From NCBI GenBank assembly GCA_041678045.1, contig JBAYOV010000004.1, forward strand, positions 1 to 64,000: 64,000 nt of DNA, given 5' to 3'. Below are positions 27,468 through 36,607 of the stretch, one piece after another. The notes under the pieces are model-generated. The model saw only the letters and a program-made list of their open reading frames with translations, did no database searches and was not told the origin of the DNA. The stretch is from UBA2357 sp041678045 (GTDB lineage Bacteria > Pseudomonadota > Gammaproteobacteria > Burkholderiales > Rhodocyclaceae). The first letter of the stretch is position 1. Every line of letters starts with the position of its first letter. The position numbers were made by a program, and so were the translations under genes.

Positions 27468-28754
27468 ATGTCCTCCTTTTTTCGCGAACACCCGCTTCGC
27501 CAGTCGCTCAGCGACGAAATCCATGCCCGTCCGCCGGTTCCGCTGGATGCGCCCGAATCGGTCAGCTACCTGGCCTTTCTGCATGAAGACGACAGCCTGC
27601 AGCGCGAAGACGAACATCTGCGCGCCCTGGCTGCCCAACTCGGCCTGCCCGAACCGGAACCGGACAAGGCACACCTGCTGCTCGAAGGACCGGACTTCCG
27701 GCTCAAGTGGCAACGCCACAACGAGTACTCCAGCTATGCCTTTTACCGTCACACGGACTCTGCCGATACCGGGCACAGTCATGCCCTGCTGGCCGTACCA
27801 ACCCGCTGGCGCCAGTCGATTCCCGGGCAACTGATCGTTGCCACGCATGTAGACGTACGCACCGCCAGTCAGTGCCCGCCGGACAGTCTGATGCTGCAGC
27901 AATCCCCACGCGGCAAGACCCAGGTGGCAGCCCATGTGGGCGAAGGCGCAGGCTGGGTGTTCACCGACTTTCACATTCACGACGACGGTTTTTCCCGTTT
28001 CCTGCTGGTCGACGAATCCTTCACGCCACGCCAGGCTGGCCGCATGGTGCAGCGTCTGCTGGAAATCGAAACCTACCGGGTCCTGGCCTTGCTGGCCTTT
28101 CCCGTTGCCAAGGATGTGGGGCAACTGCTGTCACGCGCCGAAAGCGAGCTGGCCGACCTGATGGACAGCATGGGGAACGCCCGGAATTCGGACGACGAGC
28201 GTCAGGTGCTGGCGCGCCTCACCCGGCTGGCAGCCGATGTGGAGCGCTCGGTGGCCCGGACCACCTTCCGCTTCGGAGCCGCCGAGGCTTACTACCGTCT
28301 GGTGCAGCAGCGCATCCATGATCTGCGTGAAGTCCGCGTGGCGGGCTTCCCATCGATTCGCGAGTTCATGGAGCGCCGCCTGAGTCCGGCAATCAACACC
28401 TGCATCAGCATCGCCCGTCGTCAGGAAGACCTGTCTGCACGCATCGCACGCAACTCACAACTGCTGCGTACGCGGGTGGATATCGAACTGGAACGCCAGA
28501 ACCAGGAACTGCTCGCACAGATGAACCGCCGCGCAAAACTGCAGCTACGCCTGCAGGAAACAGTGGAAGGCCTGTCGGTGGTGGCGATCACCTATTACGG
28601 TTCGCAGCTTGTGAACTATCTGTCGAAGGGGCTGAAGCCGGTGCTGCCACTGGCCCCCGAACTGCTCACGGCCATTTCGATCCCGCTGATTGCCGGCCTG
28701 GTGTTTCTGGGATTGCGCCGAACCCGGCGCCTGCTCGCACAAGAAGAACACTGA
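27468..28754 (+). CDS. DUF3422 family membrane-anchored protein
   Basis: A 428-residue protein that I recognise as the DUF3422 family by its start (SSFFREHPLRQSLSDEIHAR) and by WVFTDFHIHDDGFSRFLLVDE in the middle. Function is unknown. The bulk is predicted cytoplasmic, with a long helical region (about 300-375, likely coiled coil around LRTRVDIELERQNQELLAQM). Two C-terminal hydrophobic segments (about 375-395 and 402-420) anchor it, ending in a basic tail RRTRRL. The start is the ATG at 27468 rather than the open extension upstream. A bidirectional terminator follows. Confidence 0.85.
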   Translation: MSSFFREHPLRQSLSDEIHARPPVPLDAPESVSYLAFLHEDDSLQREDEHLRALAAQLGLPEPEPDKAHLLLEGPDFRLKWQRHNEYSSYAFYRHTDSADTGHSHALLAVPTRWRQSIPGQLIVATHVDVRTASQCPPDSLMLQQSPRGKTQVAAHVGEGAGWVFTDFHIHDDGFSRFLLVDESFTPRQAGRMVQRLLEIETYRVLALLAFPVAKDVGQLLSRAESELADLMDSMGNARNSDDERQVLARLTRLAADVERSVARTTFRFGAAEAYYRLVQQRIHDLREVRVAGFPSIREFMERRLSPAINTCISIARRQEDLSARIARNSQLLRTRVDIELERQNQELLAQMNRRAKLQLRLQETVEGLSVVAITYYGSQLVNYLSKGLKPVLPLAPELLTAISIPLIAGLVFLGLRRTRRLLAQEEH

Positions 28755-28773
28755 AACACTGAAAGGCACACAG

Positions 28774-28825
28774 GTGCACGTCCGGCCCGGACGTGCACAA
28801 AAAAAAGCGCGCTTGCGCGCGCTTT
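28774..28825. terminator. Bidirectional double-hairpin terminator between DUF3422 gene and acs
   Basis: Two hairpins lie side by side. GTGCACGTCCGG (28774-28785) pairs with CCGGACGTGCAC (28787-28798), 12 bp. AAAGCGCGC (28804-28812) pairs with GCGCGCTTT (28817-28825), 9 bp. An A8 run (28799-28806) becomes a U run in the minus direction, which makes an excellent terminator for acs; plus-strand readthrough sees TTTCTCC after the second stem. Confidence 0.8.
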
Positions 28826-28954
28826 CTCCTCCTCCCGTCTGCCAGCTAGGGGCTGGCTGCCTCCATTATTCTGTTTGGTGCCGACCTCTGCGTGCCGGCT
28901 ACCGAGGACGTGCCCACCGAAACGGGACCACGTCCTGTCAGGCTCTTCGCCCGC

Positions 28955-30919
28955 TTATCCCTTGAGTTGCTCCAGGATCGCCGGGTTTTCCAGCGTCGAG
29001 GTGTCCTGCGTGATGTCCTCGCCCTTGGCCAGCTGGCGCAGCAGACGGCGCATGATCTTGCCCGAACGGGTCTTCGGCAGGTTTTCGCCGAAGCGGATGT
29101 CCTTGGGCTTGGCGATCGGGCCGATTTCCTTGCCCACCCAGTTCTGCAGTTCCTTGATCACGGCCTTGGCCGCCTCACCGGTCGGACGGGCGCCCTTCAG
29201 CACCACGAAGGCCACGATGGCTTCACCGGTCACGTCATCCGGGCGGCCCACAACAGCGGCTTCGGCCACGGACTCATGAGCCACGAGTGCCGATTCGATT
29301 TCCATGGTGCCCATGCGGTGACCCGACACGTTCAGCACATCGTCGATGCGGCCGGTAATGGTGAAGTAACCATTGTCCTTGTCGCGCACCGCGCCGTCAC
29401 CTGCCAGATAGAGCTTGCCCTTGAAGTCTTCCGGGTAGTAGGTCTTCTTGAAGCGGTCGGGATCGCCCCACACGTTACGGATCATCGACGGCCACGGGCG
29501 CTTGACCACCAGAATGCCCCCCTGCCCCCAAGGCACTTCGGTGCCGGTTTCGTCCACCACGGCAGCCTGGATGCCCGGGAAGGGCAGCGTGCAGGAACCC
29601 GGCACCAGCGGGGTTGCGCCCGGCATCGGGGTGATCATGTGCGCGCCGGTCTCGGTCTGCCAGAAGGTATCGACGATCGGGCAGCGGCTGCCACCGACGT
29701 TCTCGTAGTACCACTCCCAGGCCGCCGGGTTGATCGGCTCACCCACCGAACCCAGGATGCGCAGGGTGGAGAGGTCGTACTTGGTCGGATGCACGGCAGG
29801 ATTGTTGTCTGCAGCCTTGATCAGAGACCGGATGGCAGTCGGTGCCGTGTAGAAGATGGTGACCTTGTGGTCCTGGATCATCTTCCAGAAGCGGCCAGCA
29901 TCCGGGAAGGTCGGCACGCCTTCGAACACGATCTCGGTGGCACCGCAGGCCAGCGGGCCATACGCGATGTAGGAGTGGCCGGTCACCCAACCGATATCGG
30001 CCGTGCACCAGAAAACGTCTTCAGGCTTGATGTCGAAGGTGTACTTCATCGACAGCATGGCCTGCAGCAGGTAACCGCCGGAGGAGTGCTGCACGCCCTT
30101 GGGCTTGCCGGTGGAGCCGGAGGTATAAAGAATGAACAGCGGATGCTCGGACTCGACCCACTCGGGTTCGCAGGTTTCCGACTGGCCTTCGACCACTTCG
30201 TGGAACCAGCTGTCACGACCTTCGACCATGGTGACATCGCCACCGGTACGCTTGACCACGATGACGTTCTTGATGCATTCGCACCCACCCAGCCCCAGCG
30301 CCTCGTCAGCGATCGGCTTGAGCGGCAGCGCCTTGCCACCACGGAACTGGCCATCGGAGGTGATCAGGGCCACAGCACCGGCATCCTCGATACGGTCGCG
30401 CAATGCGTGTGCCGAGAAACCACCGAACACGATGGAGTGAGTCGCACCGATGCGGGCGCAAGCCTGCATGGCGACGATCCCCTCGATGGACATCGGCAGG
30501 TAGATGACGACGCGGTCGCCCTTCTTCACGCCCATGCCACGCAGGGCATTGGCAAACTTGCTCACGCGGGCAAGCAGGTCCTTGTAGGTGACGCGGGTGA
30601 CTTCGCCGCCATCCGCCTCGAAAATCAGCGCGACCTTGTCGCCCAGACCGTTATTGACATTACGGTCAAGACAGTTGTACGAAACGTTCAGTTTGCCGTC
30701 GGGAAACCACTTGAAGAAAGGCGCTTCGCTTTCGTCCAGAACGGTGGTGAAAGGAGTCTGCCACTCCAGCAGATCGCGTGCGCGGCTGCCCCAGTAGCCC
30801 TCGTAGTCATCCTCCGCTTCCTTGCACAGCGCCTGATAACCTTCCATACCCGACACTGCGGCGTTCTTCACGATATCTTCCGACGGGTGATAAACGCGGA
30901 CTTGCTGTTCGTTGGACAT
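28955..30919 (-). CDS. acs: Acetyl-CoA synthetase
   Basis: Activates acetate to acetyl-CoA through acetyl-AMP (AMP-forming). The protein is 654 residues (E. coli 652). The P-loop-like YTSGSTGKPKG lies near 265-275, the adenylate motif YTAPTAIRSL and WQTETGAH are present, and the C-terminal acetylation-controlled lysine is in TRSGKIMRRLLR near 610. I choose the ATG at 30919 because AGGAGAG lies at proper distance; a GTG six bases upstream (30925) is too close to it. Divergent from the fumarase gene. Likely regulated by lysine acetylation as known for the family, though no acetyltransferase gene is in the window. Confidence 0.97.
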   Translation of the reverse strand: MSNEQQVRVYHPSEDIVKNAAVSGMEGYQALCKEAEDDYEGYWGSRARDLLEWQTPFTTVLDESEAPFFKWFPDGKLNVSYNCLDRNVNNGLGDKVALIFEADGGEVTRVTYKDLLARVSKFANALRGMGVKKGDRVVIYLPMSIEGIVAMQACARIGATHSIVFGGFSAHALRDRIEDAGAVALITSDGQFRGGKALPLKPIADEALGLGGCECIKNVIVVKRTGGDVTMVEGRDSWFHEVVEGQSETCEPEWVESEHPLFILYTSGSTGKPKGVQHSSGGYLLQAMLSMKYTFDIKPEDVFWCTADIGWVTGHSYIAYGPLACGATEIVFEGVPTFPDAGRFWKMIQDHKVTIFYTAPTAIRSLIKAADNNPAVHPTKYDLSTLRILGSVGEPINPAAWEWYYENVGGSRCPIVDTFWQTETGAHMITPMPGATPLVPGSCTLPFPGIQAAVVDETGTEVPWGQGGILVVKRPWPSMIRNVWGDPDRFKKTYYPEDFKGKLYLAGDGAVRDKDNGYFTITGRIDDVLNVSGHRMGTMEIESALVAHESVAEAAVVGRPDDVTGEAIVAFVVLKGARPTGEAAKAVIKELQNWVGKEIGPIAKPKDIRFGENLPKTRSGKIMRRLLRQLAKGEDITQDTSTLENPAILEQLKG

Positions 30920-31194
30920 GCTCACCTCTCCTCAACTGAAGTAATTGGTTGAAGCTCCCCAGACTTCGGGGTGACCGAGTGTTCCCGATCTGTTCGAATG
31001 CCTGCGTAAGACTGCGGCTCGATGCGCATTAAAGGACAAGTATCTTACACAAGACTTACACGCCGCCTTTCGGACTGCATGACAACCGAAGAGGCTACCA
31101 CACGCCCTCGCACACCGCCATCAGGCAGGCTGCTGTTAAAATGCTGGGCTGTCCCTCATTCATACCGGCCCAAGGGGCCATCCGGAGACACCTC

Positions 31195-32727
31195 ATGACC
31201 GTGATTCGTGAAGAAGATTTCGTGCAGTCGATTGCCGACGCCTTCCAGTACATCAGCTACTACCACCCGCTCGACTACATCAAGGCGCTGGGTGAAGCTT
31301 ATGAGCGCGAAGAAAGCCCGGCCGCCAAGGACGCCATCGCGCAGATCCTCACCAACTCGCGCATGTGCGCCGAGGGCCACCGCCCCATCTGCCAGGATAC
31401 CGGCATCGCCGTGGTGTTCCTGAAGGTCGGCATGGACGTGCGCTGGGACGCCAGGATGAGCGTACAGGACATGGTCAACGAAGGCGTGCGCCGCGCCTAC
31501 AACCACCCGGACAACAAGCTGCGCGCCTCGGTGCTGCTCGACCCGGCCGGCAAACGCCAGAACAGCAAGGACAACACGCCGGCGGTGGTGCATTACGAGA
31601 TCGTCCCCGGCCACCATGTGGAAGTGATCTGTGCGGCCAAGGGCGGCGGCTCGGAGAACAAGACCAAGATGGCCATGCTCAACCCGTCCGACTCCATCGT
31701 GGACTGGGTGATCAAGACCGTGCCGACCATGGGCGCCGGCTGGTGTCCGCCGGGCATCCTGGGGCTAGGCATCGGCGGCACGCCGGAGAAGGCCATGCTG
31801 CTCGCCAAGGAGTCGCTGATGGCACCGGTGGACATCCATGAACTGAAGGCCAAGGCCGCCAGCGGCGCCGCGCTTTCCCGCGTCGAGGAACTGCGCCTGG
31901 AGCTGATGGAGAAGGTCAACGCCCTGGGCATCGGTGCGCAGGGCCTGGGCGGCCTGACCACCGTGCTCGACGTCAAGATCATGGACTACCCGACCCACGC
32001 GGCCAGCCTGCCGGTGGCGATGATCCCCAACTGTGCGGCCACCCGCCATGTGCACTTCCACCTCGACGGTTCCGGCCCCGCCAAGCTGGAAACCCCGAAG
32101 CTGGAAGACTGGCCGGACGTGACCTGGAAGGCCGACACCAATGTCGCCACCCGGGTGAACCTCGACACGCTGACCAAGGAAGAAGTCGCCTCGTGGAAGC
32201 CGGGCCAGATCCTGCTGCTCAACGGCAAGATGCTCACCGGGCGCGACGCCGCGCACAAGCGCATCCAGGACATGCTGGCCAAGGGCGAGAAGCTGCCGGT
32301 GGACTTCACCAACCGCGTCATCTATTACGTGGGCCCGGTCGACCCGGTGCGCGACGAAGTGGTCGGCCCAGCCGGCCCCACCACAGCCACCCGCATGGAC
32401 AAGTTCACCCGCATGATGCTCGAGCAGACCGGCCTGATCTCCATGATCGGCAAGTCCGAGCGTGGCCCTGTGGCGATCGACGCCATCCGCGACAACAAGT
32501 CCGCCTACCTGATGGCGGTGGGCGGCTCGGCCTATCTGGTGTCGAAGGCGATCAAGGAAGCGAAGGTGGTCGGTTTCGAGGACCTCGGCATGGAAGCCAT
32601 CTACGAGTTCACCGTGCAGGACATGCCGGTGACCGTAGCAGTCGATTCCAGCGGCACCAGCGTGCACAACACCGGCCCGAAGGAATGGCAGGCGAAGATC
32701 GGCAAGATCCCGGTCGCCGTGGCCTGA
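31195..32727 (+). CDS. Class I fumarate hydratase, [4Fe-4S]
   Basis: Interconverts fumarate and malate in the TCA cycle. It is 510 residues, single-chain, with both the alpha and beta parts of class I fumarases. Cluster ligands are Cys66 (ICQDTG), Cys184 (GWCPPG) and Cys280 (PNCAATRH); the spacing 118 and 96 matches the structurally known Leishmania enzyme. The KGGGSENKTKM segment and C-terminal TSGxS-like SSGTSVHNTGP are present. GGAG lies eight bases before the ATG at 31195. A strong terminator follows. It is oxygen-sensitive in the family; a class II enzyme may exist elsewhere. E. coli FumA/FumB are the named relatives. Confidence 0.96.
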   Translation: MTVIREEDFVQSIADAFQYISYYHPLDYIKALGEAYEREESPAAKDAIAQILTNSRMCAEGHRPICQDTGIAVVFLKVGMDVRWDARMSVQDMVNEGVRRAYNHPDNKLRASVLLDPAGKRQNSKDNTPAVVHYEIVPGHHVEVICAAKGGGSENKTKMAMLNPSDSIVDWVIKTVPTMGAGWCPPGILGLGIGGTPEKAMLLAKESLMAPVDIHELKAKAASGAALSRVEELRLELMEKVNALGIGAQGLGGLTTVLDVKIMDYPTHAASLPVAMIPNCAATRHVHFHLDGSGPAKLETPKLEDWPDVTWKADTNVATRVNLDTLTKEEVASWKPGQILLLNGKMLTGRDAAHKRIQDMLAKGEKLPVDFTNRVIYYVGPVDPVRDEVVGPAGPTTATRMDKFTRMMLEQTGLISMIGKSERGPVAIDAIRDNKSAYLMAVGGSAYLVSKAIKEAKVVGFEDLGMEAIYEFTVQDMPVTVAVDSSGTSVHNTGPKEWQAKIGKIPVAVA

Positions 32728-32756
32728 TCATCTGACTTTTTTCTTATGAAAGCATG

Positions 32757-32787
32757 CAGGCCCGCCCGAAAGCGGGCCTGTTTCTTT
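32757..32787 (+). terminator. Rho-independent terminator of the fumarase gene
   Basis: CAGGCCCGC (32757-32765) pairs with GCGGGCCTG (32772-32780) across a 6-base loop and is followed by TTTCTTT (32781-32787), 29 bases past the stop. It stands before the converging DUF1631 gene. Confidence 0.88.
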
Positions 32788-32815
32788 CAGGGCTGGCGCA
32801 TGTCAGGAAGCCGTG

Positions 32816-34963
32816 TCAGGAAGCTGCGCGGGTGCGCCTCAGCAAGTCCTCACTCACCCGCTCGATCAACGACTCACACCCCAGCCTGGACGCCAGCCGA
32901 CGGGAAGACAGATCGGCCAACGCCCGTCGAGTGACTCCCAGAGCCTGCCCCTTTTCCGGATCGACCAGCAGCAGCACCCTGCCGCTCTTGCCCACCGCAG
33001 CAACCTCTCCGCGAAAGGGAGCCCCCTCCGGCCCCGGAAGAAGCAACCACTCGCCCGGCTCGGCCTGAGCCACCGGCTGTGCCGCTATCGACACCGGCGC
33101 CAAAGCAGGATGCTGCAATACGGTCAGGGGAATGGCACCGCGCACACTCGACCACTCCGGCCGAAGAATGGGCTCCAGCGTGATCTCCGGGGGCGCCTTG
33201 CCCACCAAGAGGGCCGCATGCAGGTCCATGCACTGCCCAAGCAGCTTGCGCCGTGCTGCCTCAGCCAAGCCGAGGGACGCCAGTCCCTTCTCCAGCGCCT
33301 TGATCAAGGGCGCCAGACCCGCAGCCCAGCGTCTGCGCTGGTTCTCATCCTTGGGCACCACCGCCGAGTCGATCAGCTGCTCGGCAAGTTCGATCGCCTC
33401 CTGCCAGGACGAATGGGTGCTGCCGTGGGTATACACCACCCTCGCCAGCAACTGTATCCACCAGTGCGAGATGAAGTTGCGTACCGCAGGCTGGGTCTGG
33501 TTGTCGATCAGACCCAGCACCGCACTGGACGCAAACACCAGCGCATCCTCCCTGCGATCGGCGCGTTCCGTTGCATCGCTCAGATCTTCGGCAAACTTGC
33601 GCGTCCGGGCAGCACGTTCTTCGATAATCTGGCCAGTGGCCACCACAGCCTTCTCGAACACCTCCCGGCCAAAGGGGTCACTGCCCGGGCCACCCGCCTT
33701 GTGAACTGCTTTTACGATCGCATGCAAACGTGCCGCAAGCGGATGGTCAAAGGTCACCTCCGGTGGCAGGGTGGCTGCCAGCAAGGCGAGCCCGTCCAAC
33801 AGCTTGCGGGCCGGATGAGCGGGGTCAGTCACCGCGCCCTCATCATCAAGCGTCAGACGCAGATAAGGCACCTGCAGACTGGCAATCAGCTTACGCATCG
33901 CCTGCGGCAGCAACTCGCTGACCGCGATCGCATTGAACATTTGCTCGACGGCCTCGACCATTGCTGCAACCCGAACCGGCAGCAAACCGACCAACTCGGT
34001 ACTCGACAGGCGAGCCATGCCCCCCGGTTTCTTGAGATGAAACTCCGCCAGCCAGTTACGTGCCCGCGTCAGCATGGCCGCCGTCATGCTGGCATCGAGC
34101 TCAGCGCCTGCGCCACTGCTCTGACGCTTGCGGCGCATCAACTGCTCTCGGAAGGCCGTCAAGGGGTCGTCCGGCTCGGCCGGGGGCAATCCTGGCAATC
34201 CGGGGGACGCACCTCCGTTTTCACGGACGCCTCCCCCCGCTCCACCCTGTTTCGAAACCTGCTCAGGATACGCCTGGAACGGCCTGAACTCACCGCCTTG
34301 CGTCGCACGCCCATCGTCTTTCGAAGGCACATAGTTCTGATACGGCACCTTGTCGCGCGGGCCACCTGTACGGTGCAGGATGTCGGCTGCCTTCTGCCTG
34401 ACCACTCCTGCATCCGCAAACACCTGATTCAGCTCACGATACAACTCCAGCAAGCGCACCGCCAATGGCTCCGCGCTGCGATCCACCATGCGCAGCCTCT
34501 GCACCCCGTCAAAACCCACGGCATCGGCCAGCGCACGCAAACTCGCGCAGGCCGCCTCAGGCCCGACCGGACATTGCTCGTCAGCCGCATCCCTCTGCCC
34601 CAGCAGCACCATGAAGCGCACATGCAGACGAGGCAGTTCCGTTTCGCACAGCTCCCGTACCCGCTTGGCGAGTTCCGCCAACTCAAGCGAAAACTCGAGA
34701 TCGTGCTCATGTACCAAGCTGATGCGCGACGCAGTCAAGCCCTTTGCCGACTCAAAGCCCCTGCGGTCGCGCAGCCCGATCAATTCGTCGAACTGCTCTT
34801 CGACACAACTGGCCATGGCTCCCAGCCACTCCGGCTCGGACAAACCAATGTCTTCCGCAAACCGGGCCAGTGCGGCCACAAAAGCCTTGCGCGACGTTGC
34901 AAGAAGCTGCTTTTTCAGGTTCTGCGCATCGCTGCCGGAATCAACACCATTACTGGTCTGCAT
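32816..34963 (-). CDS. DUF1631 family protein
   Basis: A 715-residue protein of the DUF1631 family, known from beta- and gammaproteobacteria and of unknown function. It is mostly helical with no signal peptide or membrane segment, so it is probably cytoplasmic. A low-complexity Gly/Pro-rich region (about 235-265) divides the N- and C-terminal halves. The last 90 residues (from EPGEWLLLPGPEGAPFRGEV) form a small beta-rich module followed by helices, possibly PilZ-like in shape; this is only an impression. The ATG at 34963 is favoured over a TTG 15 bases upstream. It converges with the fumarase gene. Confidence 0.8.
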   Translation of the reverse strand: MQTSNGVDSGSDAQNLKKQLLATSRKAFVAALARFAEDIGLSEPEWLGAMASCVEEQFDELIGLRDRRGFESAKGLTASRISLVHEHDLEFSLELAELAKRVRELCETELPRLHVRFMVLLGQRDAADEQCPVGPEAACASLRALADAVGFDGVQRLRMVDRSAEPLAVRLLELYRELNQVFADAGVVRQKAADILHRTGGPRDKVPYQNYVPSKDDGRATQGGEFRPFQAYPEQVSKQGGAGGGVRENGGASPGLPGLPPAEPDDPLTAFREQLMRRKRQSSGAGAELDASMTAAMLTRARNWLAEFHLKKPGGMARLSSTELVGLLPVRVAAMVEAVEQMFNAIAVSELLPQAMRKLIASLQVPYLRLTLDDEGAVTDPAHPARKLLDGLALLAATLPPEVTFDHPLAARLHAIVKAVHKAGGPGSDPFGREVFEKAVVATGQIIEERAARTRKFAEDLSDATERADRREDALVFASSAVLGLIDNQTQPAVRNFISHWWIQLLARVVYTHGSTHSSWQEAIELAEQLIDSAVVPKDENQRRRWAAGLAPLIKALEKGLASLGLAEAARRKLLGQCMDLHAALLVGKAPPEITLEPILRPEWSSVRGAIPLTVLQHPALAPVSIAAQPVAQAEPGEWLLLPGPEGAPFRGEVAAVGKSGRVLLLVDPEKGQALGVTRRALADLSSRRLASRLGCESLIERVSEDLLRRTRAAS

Positions 34964-35104
34964 AGTCAATCGACCCAAAAGAGTAAGGCTGCCCCAGATT
35001 TGTCAGACAGCCACTGAAGCGGAAGTTTAACCCGACGCCTCAAAACGGGTAACATCCAACCCACCATCATCAAACAAATCGAGATAGTGAACTGTTGCAG
35101 ACTG

Positions 35105-35134
35105 TTCAAAAGCACTACGTGAATACGCTATAAT
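35105..35134 (+). promoter_or_regulatory. Promoter of tRNA-Thr
   Basis: A perfect TATAAT at 35129-35134 ends nine bases before the tRNA, with TTCAAA (35105-35110) 18 bases upstream. The short gap fits initiation at or just before the tRNA 5' end. Confidence 0.7.
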
Positions 35135-35143
35135 CCGCGCTTC

Positions 35144-35219
35144 GCCGGCATAGCTCAGTTGGTAGAGCAACCGCCTTGTAAGCGGTAGGTCGTCTGTTCG
35201 AGTCAGACTGTCGGCACCA
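35144..35219 (+). tRNA. tRNA-Thr (anticodon TGT)
   Basis: A 76-base cloverleaf with encoded CCA. Acceptor GCCGGCA pairs with TGTCGGC (one G-U). The D-arm contains AGCTCAGTTGGTAGAGC. The anticodon stem ACCGC/GCGGT encloses CTTGTAA, giving anticodon TGT, which reads ACA and related Thr codons. The T-arm contains TTCGAGT. Followed by a rho-independent terminator. Confidence 0.97.
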
Positions 35220-35236
35220 ATAAAATCAAGCACTTG

Positions 35237-35263
35237 GCCCGGTTTTCGATAGCCGGGCTTTTT
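35237..35263 (+). terminator. Terminator of tRNA-Thr
   Basis: GCCCGG (35237-35242) pairs with CCGGGC (35253-35258), followed by TTTTTG and TTTT. It starts 18 bases after the tRNA CCA end. Confidence 0.85.
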
Positions 35264-35429
35264 GTTTTCTGGCGCCATGTAGCCACTGTGTAGCCAGACT
35301 CCGTAGATGTAGCCCTAGCCAGCACTCGCGGGCGCAGCGCTCCGGGCTACCGGCGGTCGCGCCTTGGCACGTTGTCCGGCGCACCACAGGCCACACTGAT
35401 GCTGCCCTCAACGCCTGCCCCCTCAAATT

Positions 35430-36443
35430 TCAGCACGACAACAGAGGAGGCTCCTGCATCAGGGCAATCTGCTCGCGCAGTTCCAGCACCCTGTCCTGCC
35501 AGTAACGCTGAGTATTGAACCATGGAAAGGCGACAGGAAAAGCGGGGTCGTTCCAGCGACGGGCGATCCATGCCGAATAGTGCAACAGACGCAGGGTCCG
35601 CAAGGCTTCGATGAGGTGCAACTCATTCATTTCAAAGTCCTGAAAATCCTCGTACCCCGCCAGCACATCGGCAAGCTGCCTGCTCATTTCCTCGCGTCCG
35701 CCCGACAGCAGCATCCACAGATCCTGCACCGCCGGTCCCATGCGCGCATCGTCGAAATCGACGAAATACGGCCCCGGCATTGCACCGCCCTCGCTCCACA
35801 GCACGTTGCCCTGATGGCAATCGCCATGCAGGCGAATCGTAGTCACGGCCCCTGCCCGCTCAAAACAGGCGCGCACACCTTCGAGGGCCTGCTCCACCAC
35901 GCTGCACCAGGCAGGCAGCAGATCGACGGGAACACAGTCATGTGCCAGCAGATAGTCACGCGCCTGCTCTCCGAAGCTCGCCACATCCAGCGCGGGGCGA
36001 TGTGCAAACCGTTTCAGAGCCCCCACGGCATGAATGCGCCCCAGATAGCGCCCCATCCAGGTCAATTGTCCCGCATCGCTCAACTCCGGCGCCCGCCCGC
36101 CAATACGCGGAAACACCGCAAAGCGGAGGTCCTCGAAATGCTGCAGACTGCGCCCGGCCAGCAAGAGTGGCGGTACCACCGGGATTTCACGCTCGGCCAG
36201 CTCCTGCGTGAACGCATGCTCCTCCTCGATGGCGGCATCGCTCCAGCGGCCCGCACGATAAAACTTGACCACATGCATCGGCCCATCCTGCACACCGAAC
36301 TGATAGACACGATTCTCATAGCTGTTCAAGGCCATGATCCGTCCATCCGGTTCCAGTCCGACGCTTTCCAGCGCATCAAGAAGATGCTCGGGCATCAGCG
36401 AACTGAAGGGTTGCACATCACCTGCCTGGTTCTGGTCGGACAT
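35430..36443 (-). CDS. srkA: Stress response serine/threonine protein kinase (YihE/RdoA type)
   Basis: A 337-residue aminoglycoside-phosphotransferase-fold kinase (E. coli SrkA 328), implicated in countering stress-induced death and in the Cpx response. The N-lobe has NSYENRVYQFG and the ATP lysine in HVVKFYRAGRW (about 57-67). The catalytic loop is LHGDCHQGNVLW and the metal-binding segment is VDFDDARMGPAVQDLWMLLSG (shown in parts). Only a weak ribosome site precedes the ATG at 36443. It lies between two tRNA genes; the terminator of tRNA-Pro sits just upstream, so it needs its own promoter in a 35-base gap or is reached by readthrough. Confidence 0.93.
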   Translation of the reverse strand: MSDQNQAGDVQPFSSLMPEHLLDALESVGLEPDGRIMALNSYENRVYQFGVQDGPMHVVKFYRAGRWSDAAIEEEHAFTQELAEREIPVVPPLLLAGRSLQHFEDLRFAVFPRIGGRAPELSDAGQLTWMGRYLGRIHAVGALKRFAHRPALDVASFGEQARDYLLAHDCVPVDLLPAWCSVVEQALEGVRACFERAGAVTTIRLHGDCHQGNVLWSEGGAMPGPYFVDFDDARMGPAVQDLWMLLSGGREEMSRQLADVLAGYEDFQDFEMNELHLIEALRTLRLLHYSAWIARRWNDPAFPVAFPWFNTQRYWQDRVLELREQIALMQEPPLLSC

Positions 36444-36477
36444 GGAAAGCGGGCCCCGTAATTTTTACGCAGAAAGC

Positions 36478-36506
36478 AAAAAAGCCACCGCAAGGGTGGC
36501 TTTTTT
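36478..36506 (-). terminator. Terminator of tRNA-Pro
   Basis: GCCACC (36484-36489) pairs with GGTGGC (36495-36500) and is flanked by A6 and T6 runs, so it is symmetric. On the minus strand it follows the tRNA-Pro 3' end by 11 bases and ends in six T. Confidence 0.88.
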
Positions 36507-36517
36507 GCTTGAAAATG

Positions 36518-36594
36518 TGGTCGGGGAAAGAGGATTCGAACCTCCGGCCCCTGCGTCCCGAACGCAGTGCTCTACCAGGCTGAGCTATTCCCCG
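36518..36594 (-). tRNA. tRNA-Pro (anticodon CGG)
   Basis: A 77-base cloverleaf on the minus strand with encoded CCA (36520-36518). Acceptor CGGGGAA pairs with TTCCCCG, discriminator A. The anticodon stem CTGCG/CGCAG encloses TTCGGGA, giving anticodon CGG for CCG codons. The T-loop is TTCGAAT. It begins 13 bases after the ispB stop on the same strand, so it may be processed from an ispB transcript or start from a promoter in the ispB 3' end (TAGAAT at 36646-36641). Confidence 0.97.
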
Positions 36595-36607
36595 ACGAGT
36601 CTTGCAG

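Noticed and set aside
35027..35278. Minus-strand frame across tRNA-Thr
   Set aside because: It contains the well-known false peptide produced by reading a tRNA backwards; the tRNA explains the sequence.
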